Source: a virus
DNA: 31,961 nucleotides
Reading direction: 5' to 3' (one strand)
IMG/VR virus record: IMGVR_UViG_3300006737_000099
Coordinates: 1 to 31,961 of that record
A program made the position numbers and the translations under genes. The notes under the pieces were generated by a model that worked only from the letters and a program-made list of their open reading frames with translations, had not been told where the DNA came from and made no database searches. Below, piece after piece: positions 1-5,974 of this stretch (position 1 is the first letter of the stretch; each line of letters starts with the position of its first letter).

Positions 1-1
1 T

Positions 2-217
2 AAAGAAAACACTGAAGCATACCAATGGTGTATAAAACATGGTGTGAAAATATACTCCGTGCCTTGCGGTAAAGGTTTTAACAATAAAACCTGTTGGATA
101 GAGGTAAATGTAAACGGAAGAAAACAACAAAGCCCAAATACTTATGGTCCAACTGAATTATGGCCTAAAGTTATGGAACTATATAAATTTTATTATGATA
201 AAAACATTCGCAAATAA
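2..217 (+). CDS. Phage protein of unknown function, C-terminal part only
   Basis: An open frame enters from the left edge and ends at TAA 215-217, giving the last 71 residues of a protein whose start lies outside the window. The visible part is mixed alpha/beta with many aromatic and basic residues (motifs KIYSVPCGKGF, TCWIEVNVNG, PTELWPKVMELYKFYY). I do not recognise a domain with confidence; it recalls short unknown proteins of Bacteroidota phages. It overlaps the next gene's preferred start (ATG 195) by 23 bases in another frame. The longer alternative start for the next gene at 144 would lie deeper inside this frame, which argues against it. Confidence 0.6.
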   Translation, partial: KENTEAYQWCIKHGVKIYSVPCGKGFNNKTCWIEVNVNGRKQQSPNTYGPTELWPKVMELYKFYYDKNIRK

Positions 218-905
218 ATTTAGAAATGCCAATGAAGCATTTGAGTACTGGTATCAGTGCATCAATATTTATGGCACGGAATTTGCAGGCACTAAAGCTT
301 TATTTAATGTAGGCTTTCAAATGGATAACCCAGATGAAGTCGATATCAAATCTAGCTTTCGTAAATGGAATAAAGACTACGCATCAGCAGAGTTTCAATG
401 GTATTTATCCGGCGATCCTAACATTAGCAAGCTAGGAGATATATACGGTAAAGTACCTAAGATATGGACTAAGATGGCTAATGAACTTGGTCAAGTTAAT
501 TCTAACTACGGAGCTCAATGGGAAAGACGTGGTCAATTAGACAACGTTATTAAAATGCTAAGACGTGATCCTAACACTAGACAAGCTACAGTATCTATAT
601 ATGATGGCAAAGAAATGGATCAATATAAATATGATACACCTTGTACTTATGCAATACAGTTCACAGTTGTAAACGACAAACTGAACATGTGCGTGACGAT
701 GCGATCTAATGATCTCTGGTATGGTTTCTGCAACGATCAGTATTGTTTTGCAAGATTGCAACAAATGGTCTCAGAGGAGACAGATTATGAATTAGGATCT
801 TACTATCATTTTGCTCACAATCTACATCTTTATACTAAAGATCAAGATAAATGGCCTGAAACACCTGATAGTCTGTTACAAAGAAAAGCTAGGATTTATG
901 GATGA
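195..905 (+). CDS. Thymidylate synthase-family enzyme, probable dCMP hydroxymethylase
   Basis: A 236-residue member of the thymidylate synthase fold, which transfers a one-carbon unit from methylene-tetrahydrofolate to C5 of a pyrimidine deoxynucleotide. The catalytic nucleophile is Cys150 (DTPCTYAIQF) and the phosphate-binding RSND motif is at 170-173. Thirty-one residues after the Cys lies Asp181 (GFCND). In bacterial TS the equivalent position, also +31, is Asn (Asn229 in L. casei), while in T4 gp42 dCMP hydroxymethylase it is Asp179, +31 from Cys148. PKIW and NSNYG (101-105) also recall gp42. This favours dCMP over dUMP as substrate; the product (hydroxymethyl- or methyl-dCMP) cannot be told. 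ATG 195 is chosen over 144 because it limits overlap with the upstream gene and gives a family-like length. No Shine-Dalgarno is visible. The ATG of the next gene overlaps the stop. Confidence 0.85.
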   Translation: MIKTFANKFRNANEAFEYWYQCINIYGTEFAGTKALFNVGFQMDNPDEVDIKSSFRKWNKDYASAEFQWYLSGDPNISKLGDIYGKVPKIWTKMANELGQVNSNYGAQWERRGQLDNVIKMLRRDPNTRQATVSIYDGKEMDQYKYDTPCTYAIQFTVVNDKLNMCVTMRSNDLWYGFCNDQYCFARLQQMVSEETDYELGSYYHFAHNLHLYTKDQDKWPETPDSLLQRKARIYG

Positions 906-1728
906 TAAAATAGAATATTTTTTGTACCATATTCCGGGTAAAAAAATAGGGGTAACACGTGATCTTATATCTAGAGTTGTTGACCAGCAAGGCTACAACT
1001 TAGACGAAATAGAAGTTCTAGATCAAAGCTCAGATATCGATTATATATCTGACCGCGAGTTAGAACTTCAACAGTCTTACGGCTATAGGGTTGATAGACA
1101 GAAATACAAAGACTTATATATTAATAAAATTAAATTAAATACAATGAAAATCAACGCAACAGAGCAAACATCAACATTTCCAGTTCCATTAAGCAAACTC
1201 AAAGGAAGGCTAATGGATGAAATGGGTAAAGAGTGGGAAACACTATATGGCAAATTCCAGGTCAGTAAACACACATTAGATTGGTTAGTTAAAAACGCTA
1301 GAACATCAATGTACGACGCTAATAGATGTTACATTTACAATAAAGCTTTCTTTGAAAAATTCGTAAATGCAAAAAAGGACGACTATAATGAGTATCTCAA
1401 ACAGAAGTTCGATCAACAAACTGAAGCTAACGAAAATCGTTTCGATAAAATCAGAGATTGGGCATCTAATAGAGGCTTATACGATAAAGGAGACACCAAA
1501 ACGCAATTTGCTAAACTCATGGAAGAGTCTGGCGAACTAGCTAGAGCTGTGCTCAAAGATGATAAACCAGAATTTGTAGATGCAATAGGCGATATGGTTG
1601 TAGTACTTACAAACCTAGCTTACTTAGGTGGTACTAACATTGAACATTGTATTGATTCAGCGTATGAAGTGATTAGAAAAAGATCTGGTAAAATGGTTAA
1701 CGGAACATTTGTGAAAGATGATAAGTAA
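898..1728 (+). CDS. GIY-YIG-like domain fused to MazG-type NTP pyrophosphohydrolase
   Basis: Starting at ATG 898, which overlaps the previous stop by 8 bases, this is 276 residues. An in-frame ATG at 811 would put 29 extra residues inside the upstream gene. Residues 5-70 look like a GIY-YIG fold: YFLYH strand, KIGVT at 16-20, Arg21/Arg26, and Glu54 in a helix (RELELQQSYG). The canonical GIY and YIG tyrosines are not both present, so nuclease activity is doubtful. Residues 90-170 are a helical segment I do not recognise. Residues 180-270 are MazG-like, with EESGE at 209-213 and EFVDAIGD at 225-232 (Glu225, Asp228, Asp232) forming the Mg-binding ExxE...ExxD signature. MazG enzymes cleave (d)NTPs to NMP and PPi. 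Next to a probable dCMP-using enzyme it could supply dCMP from dCTP, but this is inference. A shorter protein from ATG 1144 is possible. Confidence 0.8.
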   Translation: MDDKIEYFLYHIPGKKIGVTRDLISRVVDQQGYNLDEIEVLDQSSDIDYISDRELELQQSYGYRVDRQKYKDLYINKIKLNTMKINATEQTSTFPVPLSKLKGRLMDEMGKEWETLYGKFQVSKHTLDWLVKNARTSMYDANRCYIYNKAFFEKFVNAKKDDYNEYLKQKFDQQTEANENRFDKIRDWASNRGLYDKGDTKTQFAKLMEESGELARAVLKDDKPEFVDAIGDMVVVLTNLAYLGGTNIEHCIDSAYEVIRKRSGKMVNGTFVKDDK

Positions 1729-1999
1729 GGAGATAACATTTAGAGATCCAGTTGTTGAAGCAGTAGTAGACAAGTTTGTATCACGATCAGACGTAGGTTT
1801 TGAAAAGTATAAAAGAACATTACACGATGAGAGAACACAAGGTCATAAAGATTTAGCTGGTTATCTTAACGATGTACAAGAAGAGCTTATGGATGCTATA
1901 TTATATATTCAAGCAGCTAGAGAAGAACTAACAGACTTAAAAAAATATAATAAGTCTTCAGCTCAAATGGATATGATAGATCAACATGGCACGTTTTAA
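1718..1999 (+). CDS. Small MazG-like helical protein
   Basis: A 93-residue, mostly helical protein. VVDKFVSRSDVGFEKY at 16-31 followed by QEELMDAILYIQAAREEL at 54-71 resembles short phage proteins related to the all-alpha NTP pyrophosphatase (MazG/dCTPase) superfamily. EELMD is consistent with one half of the metal site, so the protein may act as an oligomer. It overlaps the preceding MazG fusion by 11 bases and the following endonuclease gene by 14, so the three are probably translationally coupled. Having two MazG-related proteins side by side hints at division of labour in trimming nucleotide pools. The superfamily assignment is from motif resemblance only. A non-enzymatic structural role is the main alternative. 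Confidence 0.65.
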   Translation: MISKEITFRDPVVEAVVDKFVSRSDVGFEKYKRTLHDERTQGHKDLAGYLNDVQEELMDAILYIQAAREELTDLKKYNKSSAQMDMIDQHGTF

Positions 2000-2432
2000 G
2001 CGCAAACGTGGACCTGTTCGAGCTAAAAAAGTAACTGTAGATAACATAGATTTTAAATCAGGACTCGAAGCTTATATGTATAAAGCTTTGAAGAACGCTA
2101 AGATAAAAGCAACATACGAGGGGACAACATTTGAATTAGTCCCCTCATTTGTCTCAGTTAACGACAGTTATGAAAGAACAGGAAACGGAAAAGGAGAGTT
2201 TAAATATAGGGGTAATAAAAATGTGCTTAACATTAAGTATACGCCTGATTTCATTGGCACTAACTTTGTCATTGAATGCAAGGGTAGACCTAATGAGTCT
2301 TTTCCTTTGCGCTGGAAACTATTTAAAAAGCTCATGGCACAGGACTATCCGAAAACAACGTTATATAAACCACAAAATCAAAAAGAATGCGACGAAACGA
2401 TAAAGCTGATACTTGGAAATCAAAAGCATTAG
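1986..2432 (+). CDS. T7-type endonuclease I (Holliday junction resolvase)
   Basis: This 148-residue protein matches phage T7 endonuclease I, a PD-(D/E)XK enzyme that cleaves four-way and branched DNA. The likely metal ligands are Glu28 (SGLEAY), Asp88 (YTPDF), Glu97 and Lys99 (IECKGR), corresponding to T7 Glu20, Asp55, Glu65 and Lys67. The spacing between the last three is almost identical. The segment between Glu28 and Asp88 is about 25 residues longer than in T7. The Lys/Arg-rich N-terminus (residues 3-15) probably contacts DNA. In T7 the enzyme resolves replication concatemers before packaging and degrades host DNA; a similar role is likely here. The start overlaps the previous gene by 14 bases, and the 3' end overlaps a small unlisted gene. 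Confidence 0.88.
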   Translation: MARFKRKRGPVRAKKVTVDNIDFKSGLEAYMYKALKNAKIKATYEGTTFELVPSFVSVNDSYERTGNGKGEFKYRGNKNVLNIKYTPDFIGTNFVIECKGRPNESFPLRWKLFKKLMAQDYPKTTLYKPQNQKECDETIKLILGNQKH

Positions 2433-2548
2433 CACGTAGGAAATACAATGAAAGACAAATTGATAAGTTTATTAATTGGAGCATAAATCAAAAAGGTTAT
2501 TTGAAATATAAAGAGTTAATAGAATATCAAGAAAAATATAAAAACTAA
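2387..2548 (+). CDS. Small basic protein (53 aa) overlapping the endonuclease gene end
   Basis: An ATG at 2387 inside the end of the endonuclease gene opens a frame of 53 residues ending at TAA 2546-2548. The product begins MRRNDKADTWKSKALAR and is Lys/Arg/Tyr-rich and helical. It fills what would otherwise be a 117-base gap in a tightly packed operon, and its stop lies one base before the next ATG. That spacing, and the lack of any other explanation for the gap, support it as a real gene. No domain is recognised. The alternative is an untranslated spacer; another frame in the gap gives only a 12-residue peptide. Confidence 0.55.
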   Translation: MRRNDKADTWKSKALARRKYNERQIDKFINWSINQKGYLKYKELIEYQEKYKN

Positions 2549-2549
2549 A

Positions 2550-2762
2550 ATGAAAGAAAGTAAACTGCTTGAAATGCAAAATAAAATTGTGGCATTAACT
2601 AATGTTATGCAACAAATTATTAACGAGATAAGTCATTTAAGAGAACTATCTGTAGGTACTTTAGAGACCGTAAAACTTCTACCTGGTTATGAAGAAGCTA
2701 TAGATAAATTAAAATCAAATATATTAGAGAATAAAGAAGAAGAAAAAAAGTTAGAAGTATAA
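2550..2762 (+). CDS. Small coiled-coil protein of unknown function
   Basis: A 70-residue, charged, heptad-patterned protein (KLLEMQNKIVALTNVMQQI, then ISHLREL, ending in a Glu/Lys-rich tail). It is likely a short coiled coil that oligomerises or binds a partner. It starts one base after the preceding small gene and ends 18 bases before the ribonucleotide reductase gene, so it is a member of the metabolic operon. No family is recognised. There are no cysteines, membrane segment or signal peptide. Confidence 0.6.
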   Translation: MKESKLLEMQNKIVALTNVMQQIINEISHLRELSVGTLETVKLLPGYEEAIDKLKSNILENKEEEKKLEV

Positions 2763-2780
2763 TTATTTAAAGATTACTAT

Positions 2781-4643
2781 ATGGAGTTATCAAATGAAAT
2801 ATTATCCGATATCACAGTGTATATGAAGTATGCTAAGTATATGCCTGAACTAAACAGACGTGAGTCATGGAATGAATTAGTTACAAGGAATAAAAACATG
2901 CATATTAAAAAATATCCTGAGTTAAAAGAAAATATAGAAGAAGTTTATAAATTAGTTTATGAAAAGAAAATTTTACCAAGCATGCGATCGCTTCAGTTCG
3001 GAGGTAAGCCGATTGAAATATCACCTAATCGTGTGTATAACTGCGCTTATTTACCTATCGATCATATTGACTCGTTTAGTGAAGTAATGTTCTTACTACT
3101 TGGCGGAACAGGTGTAGGTTACTCCGTACAACAACATCACGTTAAAAAACTAGAACCAGTAAATAAACCGTATACAAAAAGAACTAGAAGATTTTTAGTA
3201 GGAGACTCCATAGAAGGTTGGGCAGATGCTATAAAAGTTCTTATGAAGTCTTACATGGGAGAAAGAAGACAATCAACAATTGACTTTGACTTTTCTGATA
3301 TAAGACCTAAAGGAGCACAGTTAGTAACATCAGGAGGTAAAGCTCCTGGTCCTCAACCATTAAAAGAGTGTATATTAAAAATAACAGGCATATTAAACAG
3401 TAAAGAGTCTGGAGAGTCATTATCTACTATAGAAGTGCACGATATTGTTTGCCATGTAGCAGATGCAGTACTTGCTGGTGGTATACGTAGAGCAGCTTTA
3501 ATTAGCTTATTCTCTGCTGACGATGATGAAATGATTTCTTGCAAGTCAGGTAATTGGTGGGAAACAAATCCACAACGTGGCCGTGCTAATAATTCAGCAT
3601 GCTTAATGAGACATAAGATAACTAAAGAGTTTTTTATGGACTTATGGAAACGCGTAGAGCTTAGTAATGCTGGTGAACCTGGTATTTACTTTAACAATGA
3701 TAAAGATTGGGGAACTAATCCTTGTTGTGAGATAGCTCTAAGACCTTATCAGTTTTGTAACTTATGCGAGGTTAATGCTTCTGATATTGAATCACAAGAA
3801 GATTTAAACACGAGAGTAAAAGCTGCTGCATTTATAGGTACGCTACAAGCTGGCTATACTAATTTTCATTACTTAAGAGATATATGGAGAGAAACGACTG
3901 AAAAAGATGCACTGATAGGTGTATCAATGACAGGTATAGGATCAGGCGTTGTACTTGGTTATGACATGAAAAAAGCTGCTGATGTAGTTAAAAGAGAAAA
4001 CTCAAGAGTTGCAAAGATAATTGGTATCAATCCTGCAGCACGATGCACGACCGTGAAGCCTGCTGGGACGACATCTCTTGCATTAGGAACATCATCTGGT
4101 ATTCATGCATGGCATAACGATTATTATGTCCGTAGAATCAGGGTTGGTAAAAACGAAAGTATATATAAATACTTAGCTAACAACCATCCAATGCTAGTTG
4201 AAGATGAGTATTTTAGACCTCATGACACTGCAGTAATTAGTGTACCACAAAAAGCGCCTGAAGGTTCTATACTTAGAACTGAATCACCTTTTCAATTACT
4301 TGAGCGTATAAAGAAAGTGGCTCAAGAGTGGGTACTACCTGGTCATAGAAAAGGATCTAACACTCACAACGTTTCAGCTACTGTTAGTTTAAAAACTGAA
4401 GAGTGGGAAGATGCTGGTGAGTGGATGTGGAACAACAGAGATTGCTATAATGGTTTGTCTGTACTACCATTTGACGGTGGAACTTATACTCAAGCTCCTT
4501 TCGAGGATATTGATGAAGGAACTTATATAAATAGGTTACAACATTTAAAAGATATAAATTTAAAAGATGTTATCGAAACTGAAGACAACACTGACCTTAG
4601 TGGTGAGCTTGCTTGTGCTGGTGGCGCTTGTGAAATTAACTAG
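2781..4643 (+). CDS. nrdJ: Adenosylcobalamin-dependent (class II) ribonucleotide reductase
   Basis: A 620-residue monomeric class II reductase of the Lactobacillus leichmannii RTPR type, reducing ribonucleoside triphosphates to deoxyribonucleotides using a B12-generated thiyl radical. The catalytic NPCCE motif is at 313-317, with Cys315 as the thiyl position and Glu317 as general base. Cys326 lies 11 residues later, as Cys419 follows Cys408 in RTPR. Cys88 (YNCAY) would be the other active-site disulfide partner. The C-terminal tail has Cys612 and Cys617 around AGGA, the swinging dithiol that re-reduces the active site (Cys731/Cys736 in RTPR). No intein or frameshift is seen. Class II enzymes work with or without oxygen but need host or environmental B12. 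The last 77 bases are overlapped by the next gene in the +1 frame. Confidence 0.95.
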   Translation: MELSNEILSDITVYMKYAKYMPELNRRESWNELVTRNKNMHIKKYPELKENIEEVYKLVYEKKILPSMRSLQFGGKPIEISPNRVYNCAYLPIDHIDSFSEVMFLLLGGTGVGYSVQQHHVKKLEPVNKPYTKRTRRFLVGDSIEGWADAIKVLMKSYMGERRQSTIDFDFSDIRPKGAQLVTSGGKAPGPQPLKECILKITGILNSKESGESLSTIEVHDIVCHVADAVLAGGIRRAALISLFSADDDEMISCKSGNWWETNPQRGRANNSACLMRHKITKEFFMDLWKRVELSNAGEPGIYFNNDKDWGTNPCCEIALRPYQFCNLCEVNASDIESQEDLNTRVKAAAFIGTLQAGYTNFHYLRDIWRETTEKDALIGVSMTGIGSGVVLGYDMKKAADVVKRENSRVAKIIGINPAARCTTVKPAGTTSLALGTSSGIHAWHNDYYVRRIRVGKNESIYKYLANNHPMLVEDEYFRPHDTAVISVPQKAPEGSILRTESPFQLLERIKKVAQEWVLPGHRKGSNTHNVSATVSLKTEEWEDAGEWMWNNRDCYNGLSVLPFDGGTYTQAPFEDIDEGTYINRLQHLKDINLKDVIETEDNTDLSGELACAGGACEIN

Positions 4644-5148
4644 TTGTAATAAAATAACAAATAAAGAAAAAGAATTTACTATAAAAAAAGGAAGACATAG
4701 GTCGACATATGCTTTGAATTATAGTAAAGATACAATGTTCGGTTGGAGCATTGAGTTTGATTCTAGCGCTATCTACAAAACAGTGGATAGCGTTAATCAA
4801 CTAGATATAAATAAGTTAATAGGATGGAGCGATTGCTCAACAAACCATATGGAGAACTCTATAAGGTTTGGCTGGCGATGGTTAAACGATAGTTTAGAAA
4901 TACACTGGTTTAAGCATGAGCATGGCGAGTTTAGCTTTGATCTTATAAAAAGAGTTAGTATATGTGAAGAGCATTACTACGAAATGACTATATCAACTTG
5001 GGACTACAAGTTATCTGTAGATGGAACATATGTACATATACCTAAGAATTGTCCTGATGAGTATAGGCGATATCAGCTCTACCCATACTTCGGTGGAGAT
5101 GAACCCGCACCACACAAAATAACTATTAAAATTAAAAAAGATGTGTGA
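4567..5148 (+). CDS. Candidate phage lipoprotein, signal peptide overprinted on nrdJ 3' end
   Basis: From ATG 4567 the product is 193 residues with a type II signal peptide: basic start (MLSKLK), hydrophobic run (TLTLVVSLLVLVALV) and lipobox LTSC with Cys27. A Lys at -5 relative to that Cys is unusual. The rest is Trp/Tyr-rich beta structure ending in the motif LYPYFGGDEPAPHKITIKI, which recalls secreted lipoproteins of Bacteroidota; I know no function. The first 77 bases lie in the +1 frame of nrdJ, so VLVALV is read from the codons for the reductase CAGGAC tail. Later starts exist (GTG 4630, just before the Cys; an internal ATG near 4732) but would remove the signal. If exported, it could be an outer-membrane superinfection-exclusion protein; that is inference. 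It is the last sizeable gene before the terminator. Confidence 0.65.
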   Translation: MLSKLKTTLTLVVSLLVLVALVKLTSCNKITNKEKEFTIKKGRHRSTYALNYSKDTMFGWSIEFDSSAIYKTVDSVNQLDINKLIGWSDCSTNHMENSIRFGWRWLNDSLEIHWFKHEHGEFSFDLIKRVSICEEHYYEMTISTWDYKLSVDGTYVHIPKNCPDEYRRYQLYPYFGGDEPAPHKITIKIKKDV

Positions 5149-5179
5149 ATTATGTGAAGGTCTTTGTCAAGGCTGCTAA
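5141..5179 (+). CDS. Possible 12-residue Cys-rich micro-ORF
   Basis: ATG 5141 opens a 12-residue frame reading MCELCEGLCQGC and ending at TAA 5177-5179, ten bases before the operon terminator. It overlaps the lipoprotein stop by 8 bases, as other junctions in this operon do, and follows an A-rich leader (AAAAAAG). Four cysteines in a CxxCxxxCxxC pattern could bind a metal or act in redox chemistry. The length is too short for coding statistics, so this may be chance. Confidence 0.25.
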   Translation: MCELCEGLCQGC

Positions 5180-5188
5180 ATAACAAAA

Positions 5189-5214
5189 GGGAGGTCTTGC
5201 GGCCTCCCTTTTTT
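5189..5214 (+). terminator. Rho-independent terminator between convergent operons
   Basis: GGGAGGTC, loop TTGC, GGCCTCCC form an 8-bp stem (two G-U-type pairs next to the loop) at 5189-5208, followed by TTTTTT at 5209-5214 on the + strand. On the - strand the same stem is followed by TTTTGTTA, so it can also stop the virion operon coming from the right. Confidence 0.9.
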
Positions 5215-5229
5215 GGTTACAGGAACGTT

Positions 5230-5248
5230 GGGTATGGTGCCCATTTTT
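5230..5248 (+). terminator. Possible weak backup hairpin terminator
   Basis: GGGTATGGTGCCC can form a 5-bp stem including one G-U pair with a 3-base loop at 5230-5242, followed by ATTTTTT on the + strand. It lies inside a perfect 6-bp inverted repeat, AGGAAC at 5221 and GTTCCT at 5253. It is too weak to be sure of and may simply back up the strong terminator just upstream. Confidence 0.3.
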
Positions 5249-5256
5249 TATTGTTC

Positions 5257-5550
5257 CTAAAATCTACTACAACACCAGCGTTTTCTAGCTGCTTTTCCTC
5301 TTTCTCCATCCCAGCTTTTTGATCTACTACAAAATGCTTTCTGTCTTTTGTAAGCTTTAGTACCAGCTTTTACATCACATTTAGTTACAGCTGTTTTAAG
5401 CTTACTTCCAGGATTTTCTTTTCTATATTGTTTAACTCCCTTACTAGTCATACCAGCACCTTCTTCTGTAGACCTAAAAGTTCTGCCTTTACCTTTAGTT
5501 GTCTTACGCATTTTTAAAGGAGAGTTTCTACCTGTACATTTTAAAGCCAT
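5257..5550 (-). CDS. Small Lys/Arg-rich Cys-containing phage protein
   Basis: The start is placed at the ATG whose complement ends at 5550 (MALKCTGRNS), giving 97 residues. An upstream ATG at 5601 would add 17 residues inside the neighbouring gene. The protein is very basic, with motifs EGAGMTSKGVKQYRKENPGS, KLKTAVT and FCSRSKSW followed by ERGKAARKRW. I recognise this pattern from small unknown proteins common in marine phages; no function is established to my knowledge. It is the last gene of the virion operon, one base after the gene upstream of it and about 50 bases before the terminator. High positive charge suggests DNA or RNA binding, possibly as packaged cargo; this is inference. Confidence 0.8.
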   Translation of the reverse strand: MALKCTGRNSPLKMRKTTKGKGRTFRSTEEGAGMTSKGVKQYRKENPGSKLKTAVTKCDVKAGTKAYKRQKAFCSRSKSWDGERGKAARKRWCCSRF

Positions 5551-5551
5551 A

Positions 5552-5833
5552 TTATTTTCTTTTACGTTTAGTTTTGCTACTAGAAGCTCCACAAGGTTCA
5601 CCTGTAGCTACATTGATCCAGTTTTCTTTTTCAAACCAGTCTCTAAGCGTTGCTCCTTTTTTACGAGCGCCTTTTACATTTGATTTACTAGATCTTTTAT
5701 AATCACCTTTTGATGCGGCAGATTTTTTAGCTCTTACAACTTTGTCTTTTTCTGCTTTGCTCATTGATCTTACTTTGCTAGCAGGTAAACAAACTTTTTT
5801 AGTGCCTCCACCTTTAACTTTACTTTTTGCCAT
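5552..5833 (-). CDS. Small Lys-rich protein of a family shared by phages and giant viruses
   Basis: Starting at the ATG at 5833 (MAKSKVKGGG) this is 93 residues; the longer start at 5875 would overlap the preceding small gene more deeply. Two parts are visible: KKVCLPASKVRSMSKAEKDK, a motif with a KAEK helix, and a C-terminal module GARKKGATLRDWFEKENWIN followed by TGEPCG. The second module recalls short domains in marine phages and giant viruses, of unknown function. The protein ends in a SKTKRKRK tail. It overlaps the preceding 50-residue gene by 14 bases and is followed after one base by the next basic protein, so the cassette is translated as a unit. Confidence 0.78.
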   Translation of the reverse strand: MAKSKVKGGGTKKVCLPASKVRSMSKAEKDKVVRAKKSAASKGDYKRSSKSNVKGARKKGATLRDWFEKENWINVATGEPCGASSSKTKRKRK

Positions 5834-5972
5834 CTTTATTTTTTTTATCGCAAGACTTGTCTTGTTTGTGACCAAAGCCTTTTTTCTTAAGCTTTAAATG
5901 ATCTTCAAATGTTTCAGCCATTATGCCTTCACATTTTTTGTACATCATATGAGGTTTAAATTTTTTTGCCAT
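5820..5972 (-). CDS. Tiny basic phage protein (50 aa) with HMMYK motif
   Basis: A 50-residue frame from the ATG at 5972 to the stop at 5820, starting MAKKFKPHMMYKKCEG and ending in a KKNKDGKK tail. The pattern HMMYK...A...EDHLKLKKKGFGH matches very short proteins I recognise from many phages; function unknown. Its start is two bases from the end of the preceding gene and its end overlaps the next by 14 bases, so it fills the gap exactly. Two cysteines and several histidines (CEG, GHKQ, SCDK) could bind a metal, but a site is not evident. Confidence 0.75.
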   Translation of the reverse strand: MAKKFKPHMMYKKCEGIMAETFEDHLKLKKKGFGHKQDKSCDKKNKDGKK

Positions 5973-5974
5973 TT

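Noticed and set aside
144-194. Longer N-terminus (start ATG 144) for the thymidylate synthase-fold protein
   Set aside because: It would overlap the upstream gene by 74 bases and adds 17 residues not needed for family length; ATG 195 fits better.
558-764. Minus-strand open frame within the TS-fold gene (and similar antisense frames at 1083-1274, 3353-3544)
   Set aside because: They lie opposite well-supported genes, have no domain, and use unlikely composition.
811-897. Start ATG 811 for the MazG fusion, giving a hydrophobic N-terminus
   Set aside because: The hydrophobic run is a frame shadow of the preceding gene; ATG 898 gives the overlap style of the operon and starts at the recognisable domain.
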